From: Sulfitobacter sp. S190
Lineage (GTDB): Bacteria > Pseudomonadota > Alphaproteobacteria > Rhodobacterales > Rhodobacteraceae
Length of the DNA: 64,000 nt
Direction: 5' to 3'
NCBI RefSeq assembly: GCF_025141935.1
Contig: NZ_CP081120.1
Span: 992,001 to 1,056,000 of the forward strand
Shown: positions 46,039-56,352 of the stretch, one piece after another
Numbering within the stretch: the first letter of the stretch is position 1
Layout: every line of letters starts with the position of its first letter
Notes under the pieces: model-generated
What the model was told of the DNA's origin: nothing
What the model saw: the letters and a program-made list of their open reading frames with translations, nothing else
Database searches by the model: none
Program-made: the position numbers and the translations under genes

Positions 46039-46126
46039 CTGGGGCGTCCTTTCGGGGATCAGCTGCGGGCCACGGGCTCGATAAGGGAGGGGGCGCAGGG
46101 GTGCAAGGCGATAGCGGGGTGCAGGC

Positions 46127-46999
<873 letters not shown>

Positions 47000-47122
47000 G
47001 GCGGTCCTCGTGTGTGGCAACGCCGTGATGGTGGCGGCAAGTGGCCCCGATTGCAACCGTGCAGCCGCGATGCACCGCGCGTACACCAATGGTGCACAAA
47101 CTGTATGCGCCGCAGTGCAGCG

Positions 47123-49459
47123 TCAGAGCATCAGCATCTCGTCGGTGATCGTCCCCTCCGCGCCGCCGGAGATGGTCAGCGTCAGGCCCTGATCCGCAAA
47201 CTGCAGATCCGCCCCCTCTATCGAGAGATGGGCGCGGACGTCTTCGGCGCTGTCGTAGCCGAACCCGTGGAAGACGAGCGTGTCCCACGAGCGCAGATCG
47301 AGCAGGGTGTGATCGCCCCCGTCGCCGGCGTTAAAGATGAAGTGGTCGGCGAGGTAGCCGCCCGCGATTATGTCACTGCCACCGCCCGGCGCGATCTGGT
47401 CACCCTGCGCCTGCGCGCGCATCCAGCCGGCGAGATCGGTGTCGCGGGCGGCGTCGCGCAGGGCTGTTGCCTCTTGACTGGCGCTGAGTGCCGTCAGGAG
47501 TGCTACGTCGCGCGCGCCCAGCGGCATGTCTGCCGCGCGCATCAGGCTTTGCCCAAAGAAGTCCTGTGCTGCCGGTGCCGCCGGGCGGTCGAGGATCGCG
47601 CGGAAGAAAAGGTCAACGGTCGCGGATGCGTCCACCCCTTCGAAGCGCGCGCGCGCTTCGGGCGAGAGCAGTATCGCACGGTGCATGTCCGGCAGGTCGA
47701 TCTCTTCCGCTGACAGCCGTCCGGCCCAATGCGACAGGCCCGCGAGATCGGGTTCGCGCCCCAATGCGGCGCGGTAGGTCCAATAGACCGCCTCTGCCGC
47801 GTCCTCGCTCACGGTCTGGGTGAGCAGCGCGCCGGGGTCTGCGTTGAGTGTCGCGCGGTATTCGGGGCTACCGGCGAGGGACTGGATGAAGGCGCCGAGC
47901 GCGTCGACCTCGCCCACGATTTGCGCGAAGGTCGATTGGAACACGTCCGGCGCGTCGCGGCCGAGCAGCGCGTTGAAGATCCGGTCAACCGTCTCTGCCC
48001 CGCCGAGCTGGCGCAGGCCCGCGTTCTCGATGAGCCGCGTCGCCATGTCGGTGACGATCGCGGTGACGGCGTCGGGGCCCTGACCCGCGCCGCTGGTATA
48101 GAGCGGGGTGTCGAAGAGCGTGGTGCCGAAGGCCGCGTCGATCTGGCCTGCGGCCTTGACCAAGGCCTCGGCACTCTCGGTGCGCTGGGCGCTGAGGGGC
48201 AGGCGGGTATCGCCGAGCAGGATGTCGTTGCCCGCCCCGCCGGTGAGCGCGTCGGCCCCGTCGGTGCCGCGCAACACGGCGGCGGCGTCTGTGGCTGTCT
48301 GGTTGCCGCCGCCCACGATGGGGAGCAGCCGGTCTGCGTCGAGCGAGAGCAGGAAGCTCTGTGCGCTTCCGTCCGGGCCCCTCGCGTCGTAGCTGAGCAC
48401 GGTTTGCGGGCCGTTATGCGCCGCTTCGAGGGTGTGGATGGTCATGCCGGTTGGGGCGTCGATCAGCGCCGCGGGCGCGCCTGTGCTGTCTGCATCGACC
48501 GCGCGTGCGAATATGCTGCGTCCGTCGGTTTGATAGACCGTCAGCCCGTTCTGGGAGGTGGTGAACGCGACCGGCCCGGGCCGCGCGTCGAGCTGTTGCG
48601 TGTCCCCCAGCGGCGTGCCGTCGCCGTCGATGAAGCGGATGAGCGGGTCGTTGCCCTGCGCGGCAAAGCCGATGAGCGCATAGCCGTCCCCGGCCGGCAG
48701 GATGTCGGACAGCCAGTACGCCCCCTGCGCAAGATCGACGGTGGCCAAGGGTACCCGTGCGAGGGTGTCGGGATCGAAGCTGTCGAGCGTGACGCCCTGC
48801 GCGCCCTGCGTGGCAAGCACCAGCCCGTCGCCGCGCGCGGCGCTGACAAGCTCGGGCACCGACAGGCCCGCGCCCCCGAAAGCGTGGGTGGTGGCGGTGC
48901 CGTCCGTCCCGATCAGCGTGAAGCTGCGCGCCGAGACCTGCCCGGAGAAATCCTGCCCCTGTTCGGTAAAGACCGCTGTGCGCCCGTCCGCCAGACGTTC
49001 CGCATCGGCGATGCGCAGGGTGATGGCAGGGCTTTCGGGCGTGGACAGGGATGTGTCGCGCACCGTTTGTGCGCCATCGGCGTCATAGCGTGCGCTGCGC
49101 AGTGCCGGGCCACTGAGACCCCGGAACGCGCCCCAAAGCAACGTGACCCCGCCGTCGCCCTCCGGCAGGAGCGTGTGTGAAGTAAAGCTATCCCACGTAT
49201 CCTCGCAGAAGATGCGGGAGCAGACCGGTTCGCCGTCGAGAGCCGCGGCGCGCGTGACGTCCGCGTCGAGCGTGCTCAGCCATCGGTTCTCGAAGAAGGT
49301 GAGGCCGAACCCTGTATCGACCCTGCGCCCCTCGTCCGATTGCACGAAGAGCGTGCCGTCGGGGGCGAGTGAGATCGCGTTCACGCTGACGGAGACGATG
49401 TCGTCCAGTGGATCGCGCCGCGCGTCGCCTTGCGCTTTGGCAAACAGGATCGCCTGCAT
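47123..49459 (-). CDS. Large RTX / DUF4214 protein, probable type I secretion substrate
   Basis: A 778-residue acidic protein from ATG 49459 (GAGG upstream; TTG 49486 is an alternative). It has no signal peptide. Residues about 1-380 are beta-strand-rich and look propeller-like. An RTX-type calcium nonapeptide stretch follows (DALTGGAGNDILLGD near 403-417). DUF4214-like units lie near 490-545 (VDRIFNALLGRD...GSPEYR) and 556-640 (YRAALGREPDLAGLSHWAGR). A second RTX-like patch (GGGSDIIAGG) and a beta-rich C terminus that could carry a type I signal end the protein. No HlyB/D/TolC transporter is nearby. Cell-surface or secreted role is inferred. Confidence 0.83.
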   Translation of the reverse strand: MQAILFAKAQGDARRDPLDDIVSVSVNAISLAPDGTLFVQSDEGRRVDTGFGLTFFENRWLSTLDADVTRAAALDGEPVCSRIFCEDTWDSFTSHTLLPEGDGGVTLLWGAFRGLSGPALRSARYDADGAQTVRDTSLSTPESPAITLRIADAERLADGRTAVFTEQGQDFSGQVSARSFTLIGTDGTATTHAFGGAGLSVPELVSAARGDGLVLATQGAQGVTLDSFDPDTLARVPLATVDLAQGAYWLSDILPAGDGYALIGFAAQGNDPLIRFIDGDGTPLGDTQQLDARPGPVAFTTSQNGLTVYQTDGRSIFARAVDADSTGAPAALIDAPTGMTIHTLEAAHNGPQTVLSYDARGPDGSAQSFLLSLDADRLLPIVGGGNQTATDAAAVLRGTDGADALTGGAGNDILLGDTRLPLSAQRTESAEALVKAAGQIDAAFGTTLFDTPLYTSGAGQGPDAVTAIVTDMATRLIENAGLRQLGGAETVDRIFNALLGRDAPDVFQSTFAQIVGEVDALGAFIQSLAGSPEYRATLNADPGALLTQTVSEDAAEAVYWTYRAALGREPDLAGLSHWAGRLSAEEIDLPDMHRAILLSPEARARFEGVDASATVDLFFRAILDRPAAPAAQDFFGQSLMRAADMPLGARDVALLTALSASQEATALRDAARDTDLAGWMRAQAQGDQIAPGGGSDIIAGGYLADHFIFNAGDGGDHTLLDLRSWDTLVFHGFGYDSAEDVRAHLSIEGADLQFADQGLTLTISGGAEGTITDEMLML

Positions 49460-49592
49460 CCGGGCCTCGAAATTTGGATAATTCAATGGATATGTTCTAG
49501 GGTCTGCGCCGCGCGCGCGTCAACGGCGGGGTTTTCAATGCCGGTCGCGGCTGCTACGGGAGCGGCGAGTACCCCCGCATCCGAGGCATCCC

Positions 49593-51269
49593 ATGACCCG
49601 CACCACCTTTCGCAGTTTCACCCAGGGGCTGGCCCCGCGCAACATGGACGTGACCGATCTTCGCTGGATGGGCGACGACGGGTTCAGCGTCTCGCGGCTG
49701 CGCATCGAGTTGCTGTCGGGTCTGACGGTGGCGCTGGCGCTGGTCCCCGAAGCGGTGGCCTTTGCGTTTGTTGCGGGTGTGCATCCGCTTGTCGGGCTGT
49801 ATGCGGCATTCATGGTCGGTCTGATCACGGCGCTGATCGGGGGCAGGCCGGGCATGATTTCGGGCGCCACGGGGGCGTTGGCCGTTGTGATGGTGGCGCT
49901 GGTCGCCCAACACGGGGTCGAGTACCTGTTTGCCACGGTGGTCCTGATGGGTCTGATCCAAGTTTTTGCCGGTGTCATGCAGTGGGGCAAGTTCATCCGG
50001 CTGGTGCCGCATCCGGTGATGCTGGGCTTTGTGAACGGGCTGGCGATCGTGATTTTTCTGGCACAGCTGGGGCAGTTCAAGGTGCCCGGCAGCATGGAGA
50101 GCAGCGGCCACGGCATGTCGGGCGGTGAGTGGCTGTCAGGCGGGCCGTTGTACCTGATGCTGTTGCTGGTGGCGGCGACGATGGCGATCATCTGGGTGAC
50201 GCCGCGCATCACCAAGGCGATCCCCGCGCCGCTGGCGGGCATCGGGATTGTCGCGCTGGTGGTGATTTTCACCGGGATGGACGTGCCGCGGGTGGGCGAT
50301 CTGGCCTCGATCCAGGGCGGTTTGCCGAGTTTCCACAACCCGTTCGGCACGGGCGAGGGGCTTTATGGCACCGCCCTTGCGCCGCTCAATCTGGAGACAT
50401 TCTACATCATTCTGCCCTATGCGGTGATCCTTGCGGCGATCGGCCTGATCGAGAGCCTGCTGACGCTGAACCTCGTCGGGGACATGACCGGCAAGCGGGG
50501 CGGGGCGAGCCAGGAATGTATCGCGCAGGGCCTGTCCAACACCGTGACCGGTTTCTTTGGTGGCATGGGCGGGTGCGCGATGATCGGCCAGTCGATGATC
50601 AACGTGAAATCCGGCGGCCGCACGCGGGTTGCGGGCATCGCCGCGGCGCTGTTCCTGCTGATCTTTATCGTCTTGGCGGCACCGCTGATCGAGCTGATCC
50701 CGCTGGCCGCGTTGGTGGGGGTCATGTTCATGGTGGTGATCGGCACCTTCGCGTGGAATTCGCTGACGATCCTGCGCAAGGTGCCGCTGACGGATGCCTT
50801 TGTGATCCTGCTGGTCACGGTTGTGACGGTTTACAAGGATCTGGCCATTGCGGTGGTCGTTGGCGTGATCGTGTCGGCGTTGGCCTATGCGTGGACCAAC
50901 GCGCGCCGTATCTACGCCAAGACCTACGAGACACCCGAGGGCACCAAGGTGTATCAGGTGCAGGGCCCGCTGTTCTTTGGCTCGTCCGACGGGTTTGCCG
51001 AGCTGTTCGATGTTGAAAACGACCCCTCGCGCGTTGTTGTGGATTTTGCGGACAGCCGCGTGGCGGACCAGTCGGCGTTGCAGGCGATCGAGGCCATGGC
51101 GGGCAAATACGAGGACGCCGGCAAGAAGCTGGAACTGCGCCACCTGAGCCGTGACTGTCACCGTTTGCTGACCCGTGCGGGGCACCTTGTCATCGAGGAT
51201 GACGACGATCCCGAATATCAGGTTGCCGTGAATTACGGCGTGCGCACAGGGATCCTTGGCGGCCACTAG
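49593..51269 (+). CDS. SulP-family inorganic anion transporter with STAS domain
   Basis: An inner-membrane transporter of 558 residues, likely for sulfate, bicarbonate or another anion. Ten or more hydrophobic segments run from about residue 35 to 430, starting with the family string LTVALALVPEAVAFAFVAGV. The conserved GGMGGCAMIGQSMINVKSGG lies near 325-344. A cytoplasmic STAS domain (about 440-545) shows VYQVQGPLFFGSSDGFAELF and the loop DFADSRVADQSALQAIEAMA. The transported ion cannot be decided from sequence. Confidence 0.92.
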   Translation: MTRTTFRSFTQGLAPRNMDVTDLRWMGDDGFSVSRLRIELLSGLTVALALVPEAVAFAFVAGVHPLVGLYAAFMVGLITALIGGRPGMISGATGALAVVMVALVAQHGVEYLFATVVLMGLIQVFAGVMQWGKFIRLVPHPVMLGFVNGLAIVIFLAQLGQFKVPGSMESSGHGMSGGEWLSGGPLYLMLLLVAATMAIIWVTPRITKAIPAPLAGIGIVALVVIFTGMDVPRVGDLASIQGGLPSFHNPFGTGEGLYGTALAPLNLETFYIILPYAVILAAIGLIESLLTLNLVGDMTGKRGGASQECIAQGLSNTVTGFFGGMGGCAMIGQSMINVKSGGRTRVAGIAAALFLLIFIVLAAPLIELIPLAALVGVMFMVVIGTFAWNSLTILRKVPLTDAFVILLVTVVTVYKDLAIAVVVGVIVSALAYAWTNARRIYAKTYETPEGTKVYQVQGPLFFGSSDGFAELFDVENDPSRVVVDFADSRVADQSALQAIEAMAGKYEDAGKKLELRHLSRDCHRLLTRAGHLVIEDDDDPEYQVAVNYGVRTGILGGH

Positions 51270-51382
51270 GCCGTTAAAAAGCGAAATAGTCTTTTGTTGT
51301 CGCATTCGGGAGCCTGCGCTAGGTCGGCGGTCTGATCCGCTGTCGGCCAACCGGTCGGCCCCAATGCCGAAAGACGTGCTTT

Positions 51383-52582
51383 ATGCGCAGCCATCCTGTT
51401 CCGTTCAACGAAGAAGCCCGCGTGCGGGCGGTCCGCGCCGTGCCGGGGCTGACGCGCGAAAACCATCCGGTGTTCGATTCCATCTGCCATGCGGCGGCGG
51501 CGCTGCTTGGCTGTCCGATCGCGCACATCAGCGTCGTGGAGGAAGCGTCGCAGTGGTATAAATCGGTGGTGGGTATCGTGCTGGAAGAGATGCCCAAGAA
51601 CAATTCGTTTTGCGCCCATACCATCATGTCGGACACGGCGATGGTCGTGCCGGACCTGAGCGCCGATCCGAAGTTTTCGGACCATCCGATGGTGGCCGAG
51701 GGCGGACCGGGGGCGCGGTTTTATGCGGGTGTGCCGCTGACGCTGTCGTCGGGGTTCCGCTTTGGCAGCCTGTGCGCGCTGGACCTGAGTGCGCATGCCG
51801 CCCCCGACGCCCGCCAGTTGGAGGTATTGCGCCATCTGGGCGATGCGGTGGTGGCCGCGCTGGAGAAGGAACCGGCCACACCCGCCGCGCCGCAAGCGAC
51901 ACCGTCGAACACGTTCCTGACGCTGGTGGGCCACGAGTTGCGCACGCCGCTGACCGTGATGCGCGGTGCGCTGAGCCTGATCGAAAAGCGCGCCGAAGAC
52001 CCGATCAGCGCGCGATTGTCCGAAAGCGCGCTGCGCGCGAGCGAGCATCTGGCCGAGATGGTCGAGGCGATCCTGCGGTTCAGCGACGTGAGTACCGGCA
52101 ATCTGGAACTACACGAGACGCAGATCGATCTGGGCGGGTTCCTGACCCATCTTTACGAGGCCCACGCCGACAGCATCGCGGAGGTCGGCAAATCGATCGA
52201 GCCGCCCCTGACCAACGTCACCGGCGTGCTGACGGTGGACGAGGGGCATCTGCGCATGAGCGTGACCGCGCTGGTTCTCAATGCCATCATGCACGGGGGC
52301 GACAGCATTCGTGTGACATCGGGCACCACGGTCGAGGGGCATGTGGAAATCGCGGTGCACGACAATGGCAAGCTGACCAACGTGATCGAGATCGAGCGGT
52401 TGTACGAACCCTTTGTCGTGGGCGGGGACATCGATCAGCGCGACACATCGGGGGGATTGGGGCTGGGCCTGCCGCTGACGCGCAAGCTGGTGGAGCTGCA
52501 CGGCGGCGAATTGGGGATCGAGACGGGCAGCCGTGGCACGACCGCCCGCATCCGTTTGCCCAAGTGGCGTCTGACGGCCTAG
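51383..52582 (+). CDS. GAF-domain sensor histidine kinase (soluble)
   Basis: A cytoplasmic histidine kinase of 399 residues. The N-terminal GAF domain (about 20-165) has the string NNSFCAHTIMSDTAMVVPDL at 73-92. The HisKA domain carries the phospho-acceptor His184 in VGHELRTPL. The HATPase domain has an N box VLNAIMHGG, a degenerate G1 box (DNGKLT, lacking the second Gly) and a good G2 box GGLGLGLPLTRKL. No transmembrane segment and no response regulator lie nearby, so it is an orphan kinase. The SulP gene ends 113 bp upstream. Confidence 0.88.
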   Translation: MRSHPVPFNEEARVRAVRAVPGLTRENHPVFDSICHAAAALLGCPIAHISVVEEASQWYKSVVGIVLEEMPKNNSFCAHTIMSDTAMVVPDLSADPKFSDHPMVAEGGPGARFYAGVPLTLSSGFRFGSLCALDLSAHAAPDARQLEVLRHLGDAVVAALEKEPATPAAPQATPSNTFLTLVGHELRTPLTVMRGALSLIEKRAEDPISARLSESALRASEHLAEMVEAILRFSDVSTGNLELHETQIDLGGFLTHLYEAHADSIAEVGKSIEPPLTNVTGVLTVDEGHLRMSVTALVLNAIMHGGDSIRVTSGTTVEGHVEIAVHDNGKLTNVIEIERLYEPFVVGGDIDQRDTSGGLGLGLPLTRKLVELHGGELGIETGSRGTTARIRLPKWRLTA

Positions 52583-52592
52583 TGCGCGCCGA

Positions 52593-53198
52593 TCAGTCGT
52601 CGGGGCGGATGATCTCGAACACCTCGCGCACGGCGGTATAGTCGCGGTAGCCCAAGCGGCTGAGCGGTTGGAAGGTCGACACGTCGAAGCGCCCGTCGAC
52701 CACGCAATCGTCGCGCAGGTGGACACCCACCACTTCGCCGAAACACACGAAATTGGCTTCGCCCTCGATCTGTACGATCTGGGTCATGCGGCATTCGAGG
52801 CTGGCGGGTGCGTTTGCCACACGGGCACAGGCGATTTCGTCGCATTCGGCCTTGTCGATGCCGGCATGGGCGAATTCGTCGGTGCCGTGGGGCAGGGTGG
52901 CGGAGCTGCGGTTCATGGCGTCGCGGGCGGCGTATTCCACGACGTTGACGCAGAACACGCCGGTTTCGCGGATGTTGGCCATGCTGTCCTTGGTCCCGTC
53001 CACGTCATCCTTGGTGCCGGTGGAGGCGAACATCACCTGCGCGGGGGTGTAGGCCACGCCGTTGAAAAAGGAATAGGGCGCCAGATTGTCCCTTCCGGCA
53101 CGGTCGCGGGTCGAGATCCAGCCGATGGGCCGGGGCGTGACGATGGCGTTGAAGGGGTTGTGGGGCAGGCCGTGACCATCAGCGGGGCGGTAGAACAT
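52593..53198 (-). CDS. Flavin reductase family protein
   Basis: A 201-residue FMN-binding split-barrel protein. It begins FYRPADGHGLPHNPFNAIVT, with the flavin-binding string PRPIGWISTRD near 24-34, NLAPYSFFNGVAYTPAQVMF near 41-60, and GTKDSMANIRETGVFCVNVV near 70-89. Such proteins reduce flavins or act as nitroreductase-like or monooxygenase partners; the partner is not visible here. ATG 53198 has an AAGG site upstream. It is convergent with the kinase and divergent from the GNAT. Confidence 0.88.
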   Translation of the reverse strand: MFYRPADGHGLPHNPFNAIVTPRPIGWISTRDRAGRDNLAPYSFFNGVAYTPAQVMFASTGTKDDVDGTKDSMANIRETGVFCVNVVEYAARDAMNRSSATLPHGTDEFAHAGIDKAECDEIACARVANAPASLECRMTQIVQIEGEANFVCFGEVVGVHLRDDCVVDGRFDVSTFQPLSRLGYRDYTAVREVFEIIRPDD

Positions 53199-53236
53199 GG
53201 GGCACCTTTCAAATCGTTGCACCTCCAGCTAACGCC

Positions 53237-53770
53237 ATGTTACGCCCCTTTCCACCGCAAATGCTGCAAAGGCCCGCTTTGGTGTACGATCTGAGCCCCG
53301 AGACCGCCGACGATTACTGGGAAGTCGAGGCGCTGTATGATCTGTGTTTCGCGCCCGGGCGCACGGCATTGTCGTCGTACCGGCTGCGCGAGGACGTGCC
53401 GCCGGTGGCGGGGCTGAGCCTTGTGGCGCGTGATGCGTCGGGTGTTCTGGGCGGCGCGATCCGGTACTGGCCGGTGCAGATCGGGCCGGTGCAGGCGCTG
53501 CTGCTGGGGCCGGTGGCGGTGCACCCCACGCGCCAGGGCGAGGGGCTGGGCCGTCAGCTGGTCGAAGGGTCGCTGCACCGTGCGGGGCCGCTGGGATGGG
53601 ACCGTGTGATGCTGGTGGGCGATGCGCCCTATTACGGCAAGTTCGGTTTCGAACGTCTGGAGGGGGTCACCATGCCGCCGCCCACCAACCCCGACCGCGT
53701 GCTGGGCCGCGCCATCACCGCAGGCGCGTGGGACGGCGTGACCGGCGATGTCACCCGCGTGGCGCGTTGA
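53237..53770 (+). CDS. GNAT N-acetyltransferase (YhbS-like)
   Basis: A 177-residue GNAT. The acetyl-CoA binding region is LLLGPVAVHPTRQGEGLGRQ near residues 88-107. The string VMLVGDAPYYGKFGFERL near 125-142 is typical of the YhbS-like group. No substrate is implied by neighbours. The ecsC-like gene follows 49 bp later on the same strand. Confidence 0.87.
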   Translation: MLRPFPPQMLQRPALVYDLSPETADDYWEVEALYDLCFAPGRTALSSYRLREDVPPVAGLSLVARDASGVLGGAIRYWPVQIGPVQALLLGPVAVHPTRQGEGLGRQLVEGSLHRAGPLGWDRVMLVGDAPYYGKFGFERLEGVTMPPPTNPDRVLGRAITAGAWDGVTGDVTRVAR

Positions 53771-53819
53771 ATTATCGGCCCCTGTGGCCCACATTGAGGC
53801 CAGCACAGGGAGAAAACGC

Positions 53820-54584
53820 ATGTCAGACATCACGCTACCGCAGGCGCGGGCGATCGACGTAGAGGCCGAACTGGACGCGATCGCAGCCCGCTACAAGGCC
53901 GCCGGCGGTGTGGGCATCAATGTGTTGAACCTGATTGGCGGGCAGGCCGAGAACCTGCTGGATAAATTGCCCCGCCCGATCCGCTCGGAGCTGGAAGGCG
54001 CCACGGTCAAGGCGCTGGATTACGCGATGACCGCCGCCCACCGCAGCCGCGCGCAGGTGCCCGATCAGGCATCCTGGCTCAATCAGGCGGTATCGGTGGC
54101 GATGGGGGCCGCGGGTGGCGCGGGGGGATTGCCCACGGCGATGGCCGAACTGCCGGTTACCACCACGTTGCTGTTGCGGGTGATCGAGGGGGTATCGACG
54201 CAATACGGCTTTGACCCCGATACGGAATCGGTGCGCTTTGATTGTGTGAAGGTGTTTTCCGCCGCGGGGCCGCTGAGCGACGATGACGGCACGGACTTGG
54301 GGTTTCTATCGGCGCGGCTGGCGCTGTCGGGCAAGGCGATGCAGACGATCATCGCACGTGTCGCCCCGCGGCTGGCCGTGGTGCTGGGTCAGAAGCTGGC
54401 CGCGCAGGCGGTGCCGGTGCTGGGTGCCGTGGCGGGGGCGGCGACGAATTACGCCTACACCAGCTATTACGAGGAAATGGCGCATGTGCATTTCGGGCTG
54501 CGCAAGCTGGCGATTGATGCAGATATCCCGGCCGATGAGCTGACGGAGCGGTTGCGCGCGCGCATGACGCGGCTGCCCGCCTGA
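53820..54584 (+). CDS. EcsC family protein
   Basis: A 254-residue protein of the EcsC family, of unknown biochemical role. After a charged helical N terminus there are Gly/Ala-rich hydrophobic stretches (VAMGAAGGAGGLPTAMAELP near 98-117, QAVPVLGAVAGAATNYAYTS near 199-218) around a central YGFDPDTESVRFDCVKVF. These suggest membrane association. ATG 53820 is preceded by AGGGAG; the open frame before it overlaps the GNAT. It converges with modC, the stops being 2 bp apart. Confidence 0.85.
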   Translation: MSDITLPQARAIDVEAELDAIAARYKAAGGVGINVLNLIGGQAENLLDKLPRPIRSELEGATVKALDYAMTAAHRSRAQVPDQASWLNQAVSVAMGAAGGAGGLPTAMAELPVTTTLLLRVIEGVSTQYGFDPDTESVRFDCVKVFSAAGPLSDDDGTDLGFLSARLALSGKAMQTIIARVAPRLAVVLGQKLAAQAVPVLGAVAGAATNYAYTSYYEEMAHVHFGLRKLAIDADIPADELTERLRARMTRLPA

Positions 54585-54586
54585 GC

Positions 54587-55666
54587 CTAGCGGCCGATGG
54601 ACCCCGGCGCGACCGTCGTAGCCTTGAGGATCGCGAAACACTGTTGACCCACCGCCAGATCGAGCGCCGCCGCCGCCCGCGCGGTGATCCGTGCCAGCAG
54701 CGTGTCCGCCCCCAGCCGCAGCACGACCATCGTGCCGGGACCGTCGCCCGCCCGGATGTCCGCGATGGTGGCAGGCAGGATATTCTGTGCGCTGAGCCCT
54801 TCGGGACGCGCGCGCGCCAGCATCACGTCATGCGCCATGATCCGCAGCCGCACCGCGCTACCCACGGCTGCGCGCACTCCCGGCAGATCGAGCGTGCCGC
54901 CGCTGAAGCGCAGCAGCGACAGGCCGTCGTCTGCGTGCGATACCACCGTGGCTTCGATGACAGCACCCGCTTCGCGCACGCCAAGCAGCGGGGCCGCCGC
55001 CGGATCGGCCATCAGTGTGGCAATAGGGCCCTGGGCGGCCACGCGCCCGTCGCGGATCAGCACCAGATGGTCGGCGAGGCGGGTGATTTCCTCCATCGCG
55101 TGGCTGACATAGAGGATCGGCAATTTGAGCGGGCCGTCGCGCAGCCCTTCGAGGTAGGGCAGGATTTCGGCCTTGCGCGGGGCGTCGAGGCTGGCCAGCG
55201 GTTCATCCATCAACAGCATCCGCGGCGCGCTGAGCAGGGCCCGCCCCAGCGCCACACGCTGGCGTTCGCCACCCGACAATGCGCCGGGTTTGCGCGCCAG
55301 CAGATCGCCCAGACCCAGCAGGGCGATCACATCGTCGCGGGCGACGCTGGTGCCCGCGGGGGCATAGCGGGTGCCGAAGTCCAGATTGGCCGCCACATCA
55401 AGATGCGGGAACAGGCGCGCGTCCTGAAACACCGTGCCGAACCGCCGTTTGTGGGCGGGCACGTGGATGCCGCGGGCCGTGTCGAGCAGGGTCTGATCGC
55501 CGAATTGCAGCAGACCGTGGTCGGGCCGCAGCAGACCGGCGATGGCCTTGATCACTGTCGATTTGCCCGCGCCCGAACGCCCGAAGAGCGCGGTGATCCC
55601 CGGCCCCGCGTCGAGTGCGATGTCGAGATCGAAGCCGTCGAACCGGTGGGTCAGGTGCAGTTTCAC
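54587..55666 (-). CDS. modC: Molybdate ABC transporter ATP-binding protein ModC
   Basis: ATPase of the molybdate importer, 359 residues. Walker A GRSGAGKST lies near 30-38, the signature LSGGERQRVALGRALL near 130-145, and Walker B MLLMDEPLASLD follows directly. The C-terminal part has the Mop (molybdate/tungstate-binding) domain that marks ModC (SAQNILPATIADI near 290-302). The start is GTG 55666, overlapping the modB stop (GTGA). The frame is open far upstream, but that text is out-of-frame modB. Confidence 0.95.
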   Translation of the reverse strand: MKLHLTHRFDGFDLDIALDAGPGITALFGRSGAGKSTVIKAIAGLLRPDHGLLQFGDQTLLDTARGIHVPAHKRRFGTVFQDARLFPHLDVAANLDFGTRYAPAGTSVARDDVIALLGLGDLLARKPGALSGGERQRVALGRALLSAPRMLLMDEPLASLDAPRKAEILPYLEGLRDGPLKLPILYVSHAMEEITRLADHLVLIRDGRVAAQGPIATLMADPAAAPLLGVREAGAVIEATVVSHADDGLSLLRFSGGTLDLPGVRAAVGSAVRLRIMAHDVMLARARPEGLSAQNILPATIADIRAGDGPGTMVVLRLGADTLLARITARAAAALDLAVGQQCFAILKATTVAPGSIGR

Positions 55667-56352
55667 GCCCGCGCTCCGATGCGCTTTGCCACCCGTTGCG
55701 CCAGCAGTTCGGACGCCAGCACCGCCGCGATCGCCACGCCGCAGGCCAGCAGGGCGAGGCGGGCCGCCTGCGCTTCGCCGCCGGGCACCTGCAGTTCCGT
55801 CCAGATCGCGATGGGCAATGTCTGGGTCTGGCCGGGAATGTTGGCGACAAAGGTGATTGTGGCCCCGAATTCGCCCATCGCCTTGGCAAAGCCCAGCACG
55901 GCCCCTGCGAGGATGCCCGGTGCGATGAGCGGCAGGGTGACGCGGGCAAAGACCGCCCCGCGTGGGGCCCCGAGCGTGGAGGCCGCGTCTTCGAGACCGG
56001 GGTCGACCGCTTCGATCGCCAGACGCATGGCCCGCACCATCAGCGGAAAGCCCATGACCATCGCCGCCAGCACCGCGCCCGACCAGTGGAAGGCCAGCCC
56101 CAGACCGATGGCCTGCAACGCGCCGCCCAACGGGGCCGCAGGGCTGAAGAGGCTGAGCAGGACGTAGCCCGTGACCACCGGCGGCAGCACCAATGGCAGA
56201 TGCACCAGCGCATTGATCAGCGATTTGCCCCAGAAGTCGCGCCGCGCCAGAACCCACGCCATCGCCAGCGCCAGCGGTACCGCCAGAAGCGTCGCACAGA
56301 AGGCGACCTGGAGCGACAGGCGCAGGGCGGTGAGGGCAGCCGGGTCCAGCAT
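55663..56352 (-). CDS. modB: Molybdate ABC transporter permease ModB
   Basis: Inner-membrane permease of the molybdate importer, 229 residues, with about five or six hydrophobic segments. It starts LDPAALTALRLSLQVAFCAT. It carries LPLVLPPVVTGYVLLSLFSP near 52-71 and the cytoplasmic EAA-like loop EDAASTLGAPRGAVFARVTL near 121-140, which docks on ModC. ATG 56352 overlaps the modA stop (ATGA), so modA-modB-modC translation is coupled throughout. Confidence 0.95.
   Translation of the reverse strand: MLDPAALTALRLSLQVAFCATLLAVPLALAMAWVLARRDFWGKSLINALVHLPLVLPPVVTGYVLLSLFSPAAPLGGALQAIGLGLAFHWSGAVLAAMVMGFPLMVRAMRLAIEAVDPGLEDAASTLGAPRGAVFARVTLPLIAPGILAGAVLGFAKAMGEFGATITFVANIPGQTQTLPIAIWTELQVPGGEAQAARLALLACGVAIAAVLASELLAQRVAKRIGARA

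Noticed and set aside
47729..49180. 483-codon plus-strand frame antisense to the RTX/DUF4214 gene
   Set aside because: Arg/Gly/Val-rich shadow; the minus frame contains recognisable RTX and DUF4214 patterns.
55667..56257. Long upstream extension of modC
   Set aside because: It reads modB out of frame; GTG 55666 with the GTGA overlap is the better start.
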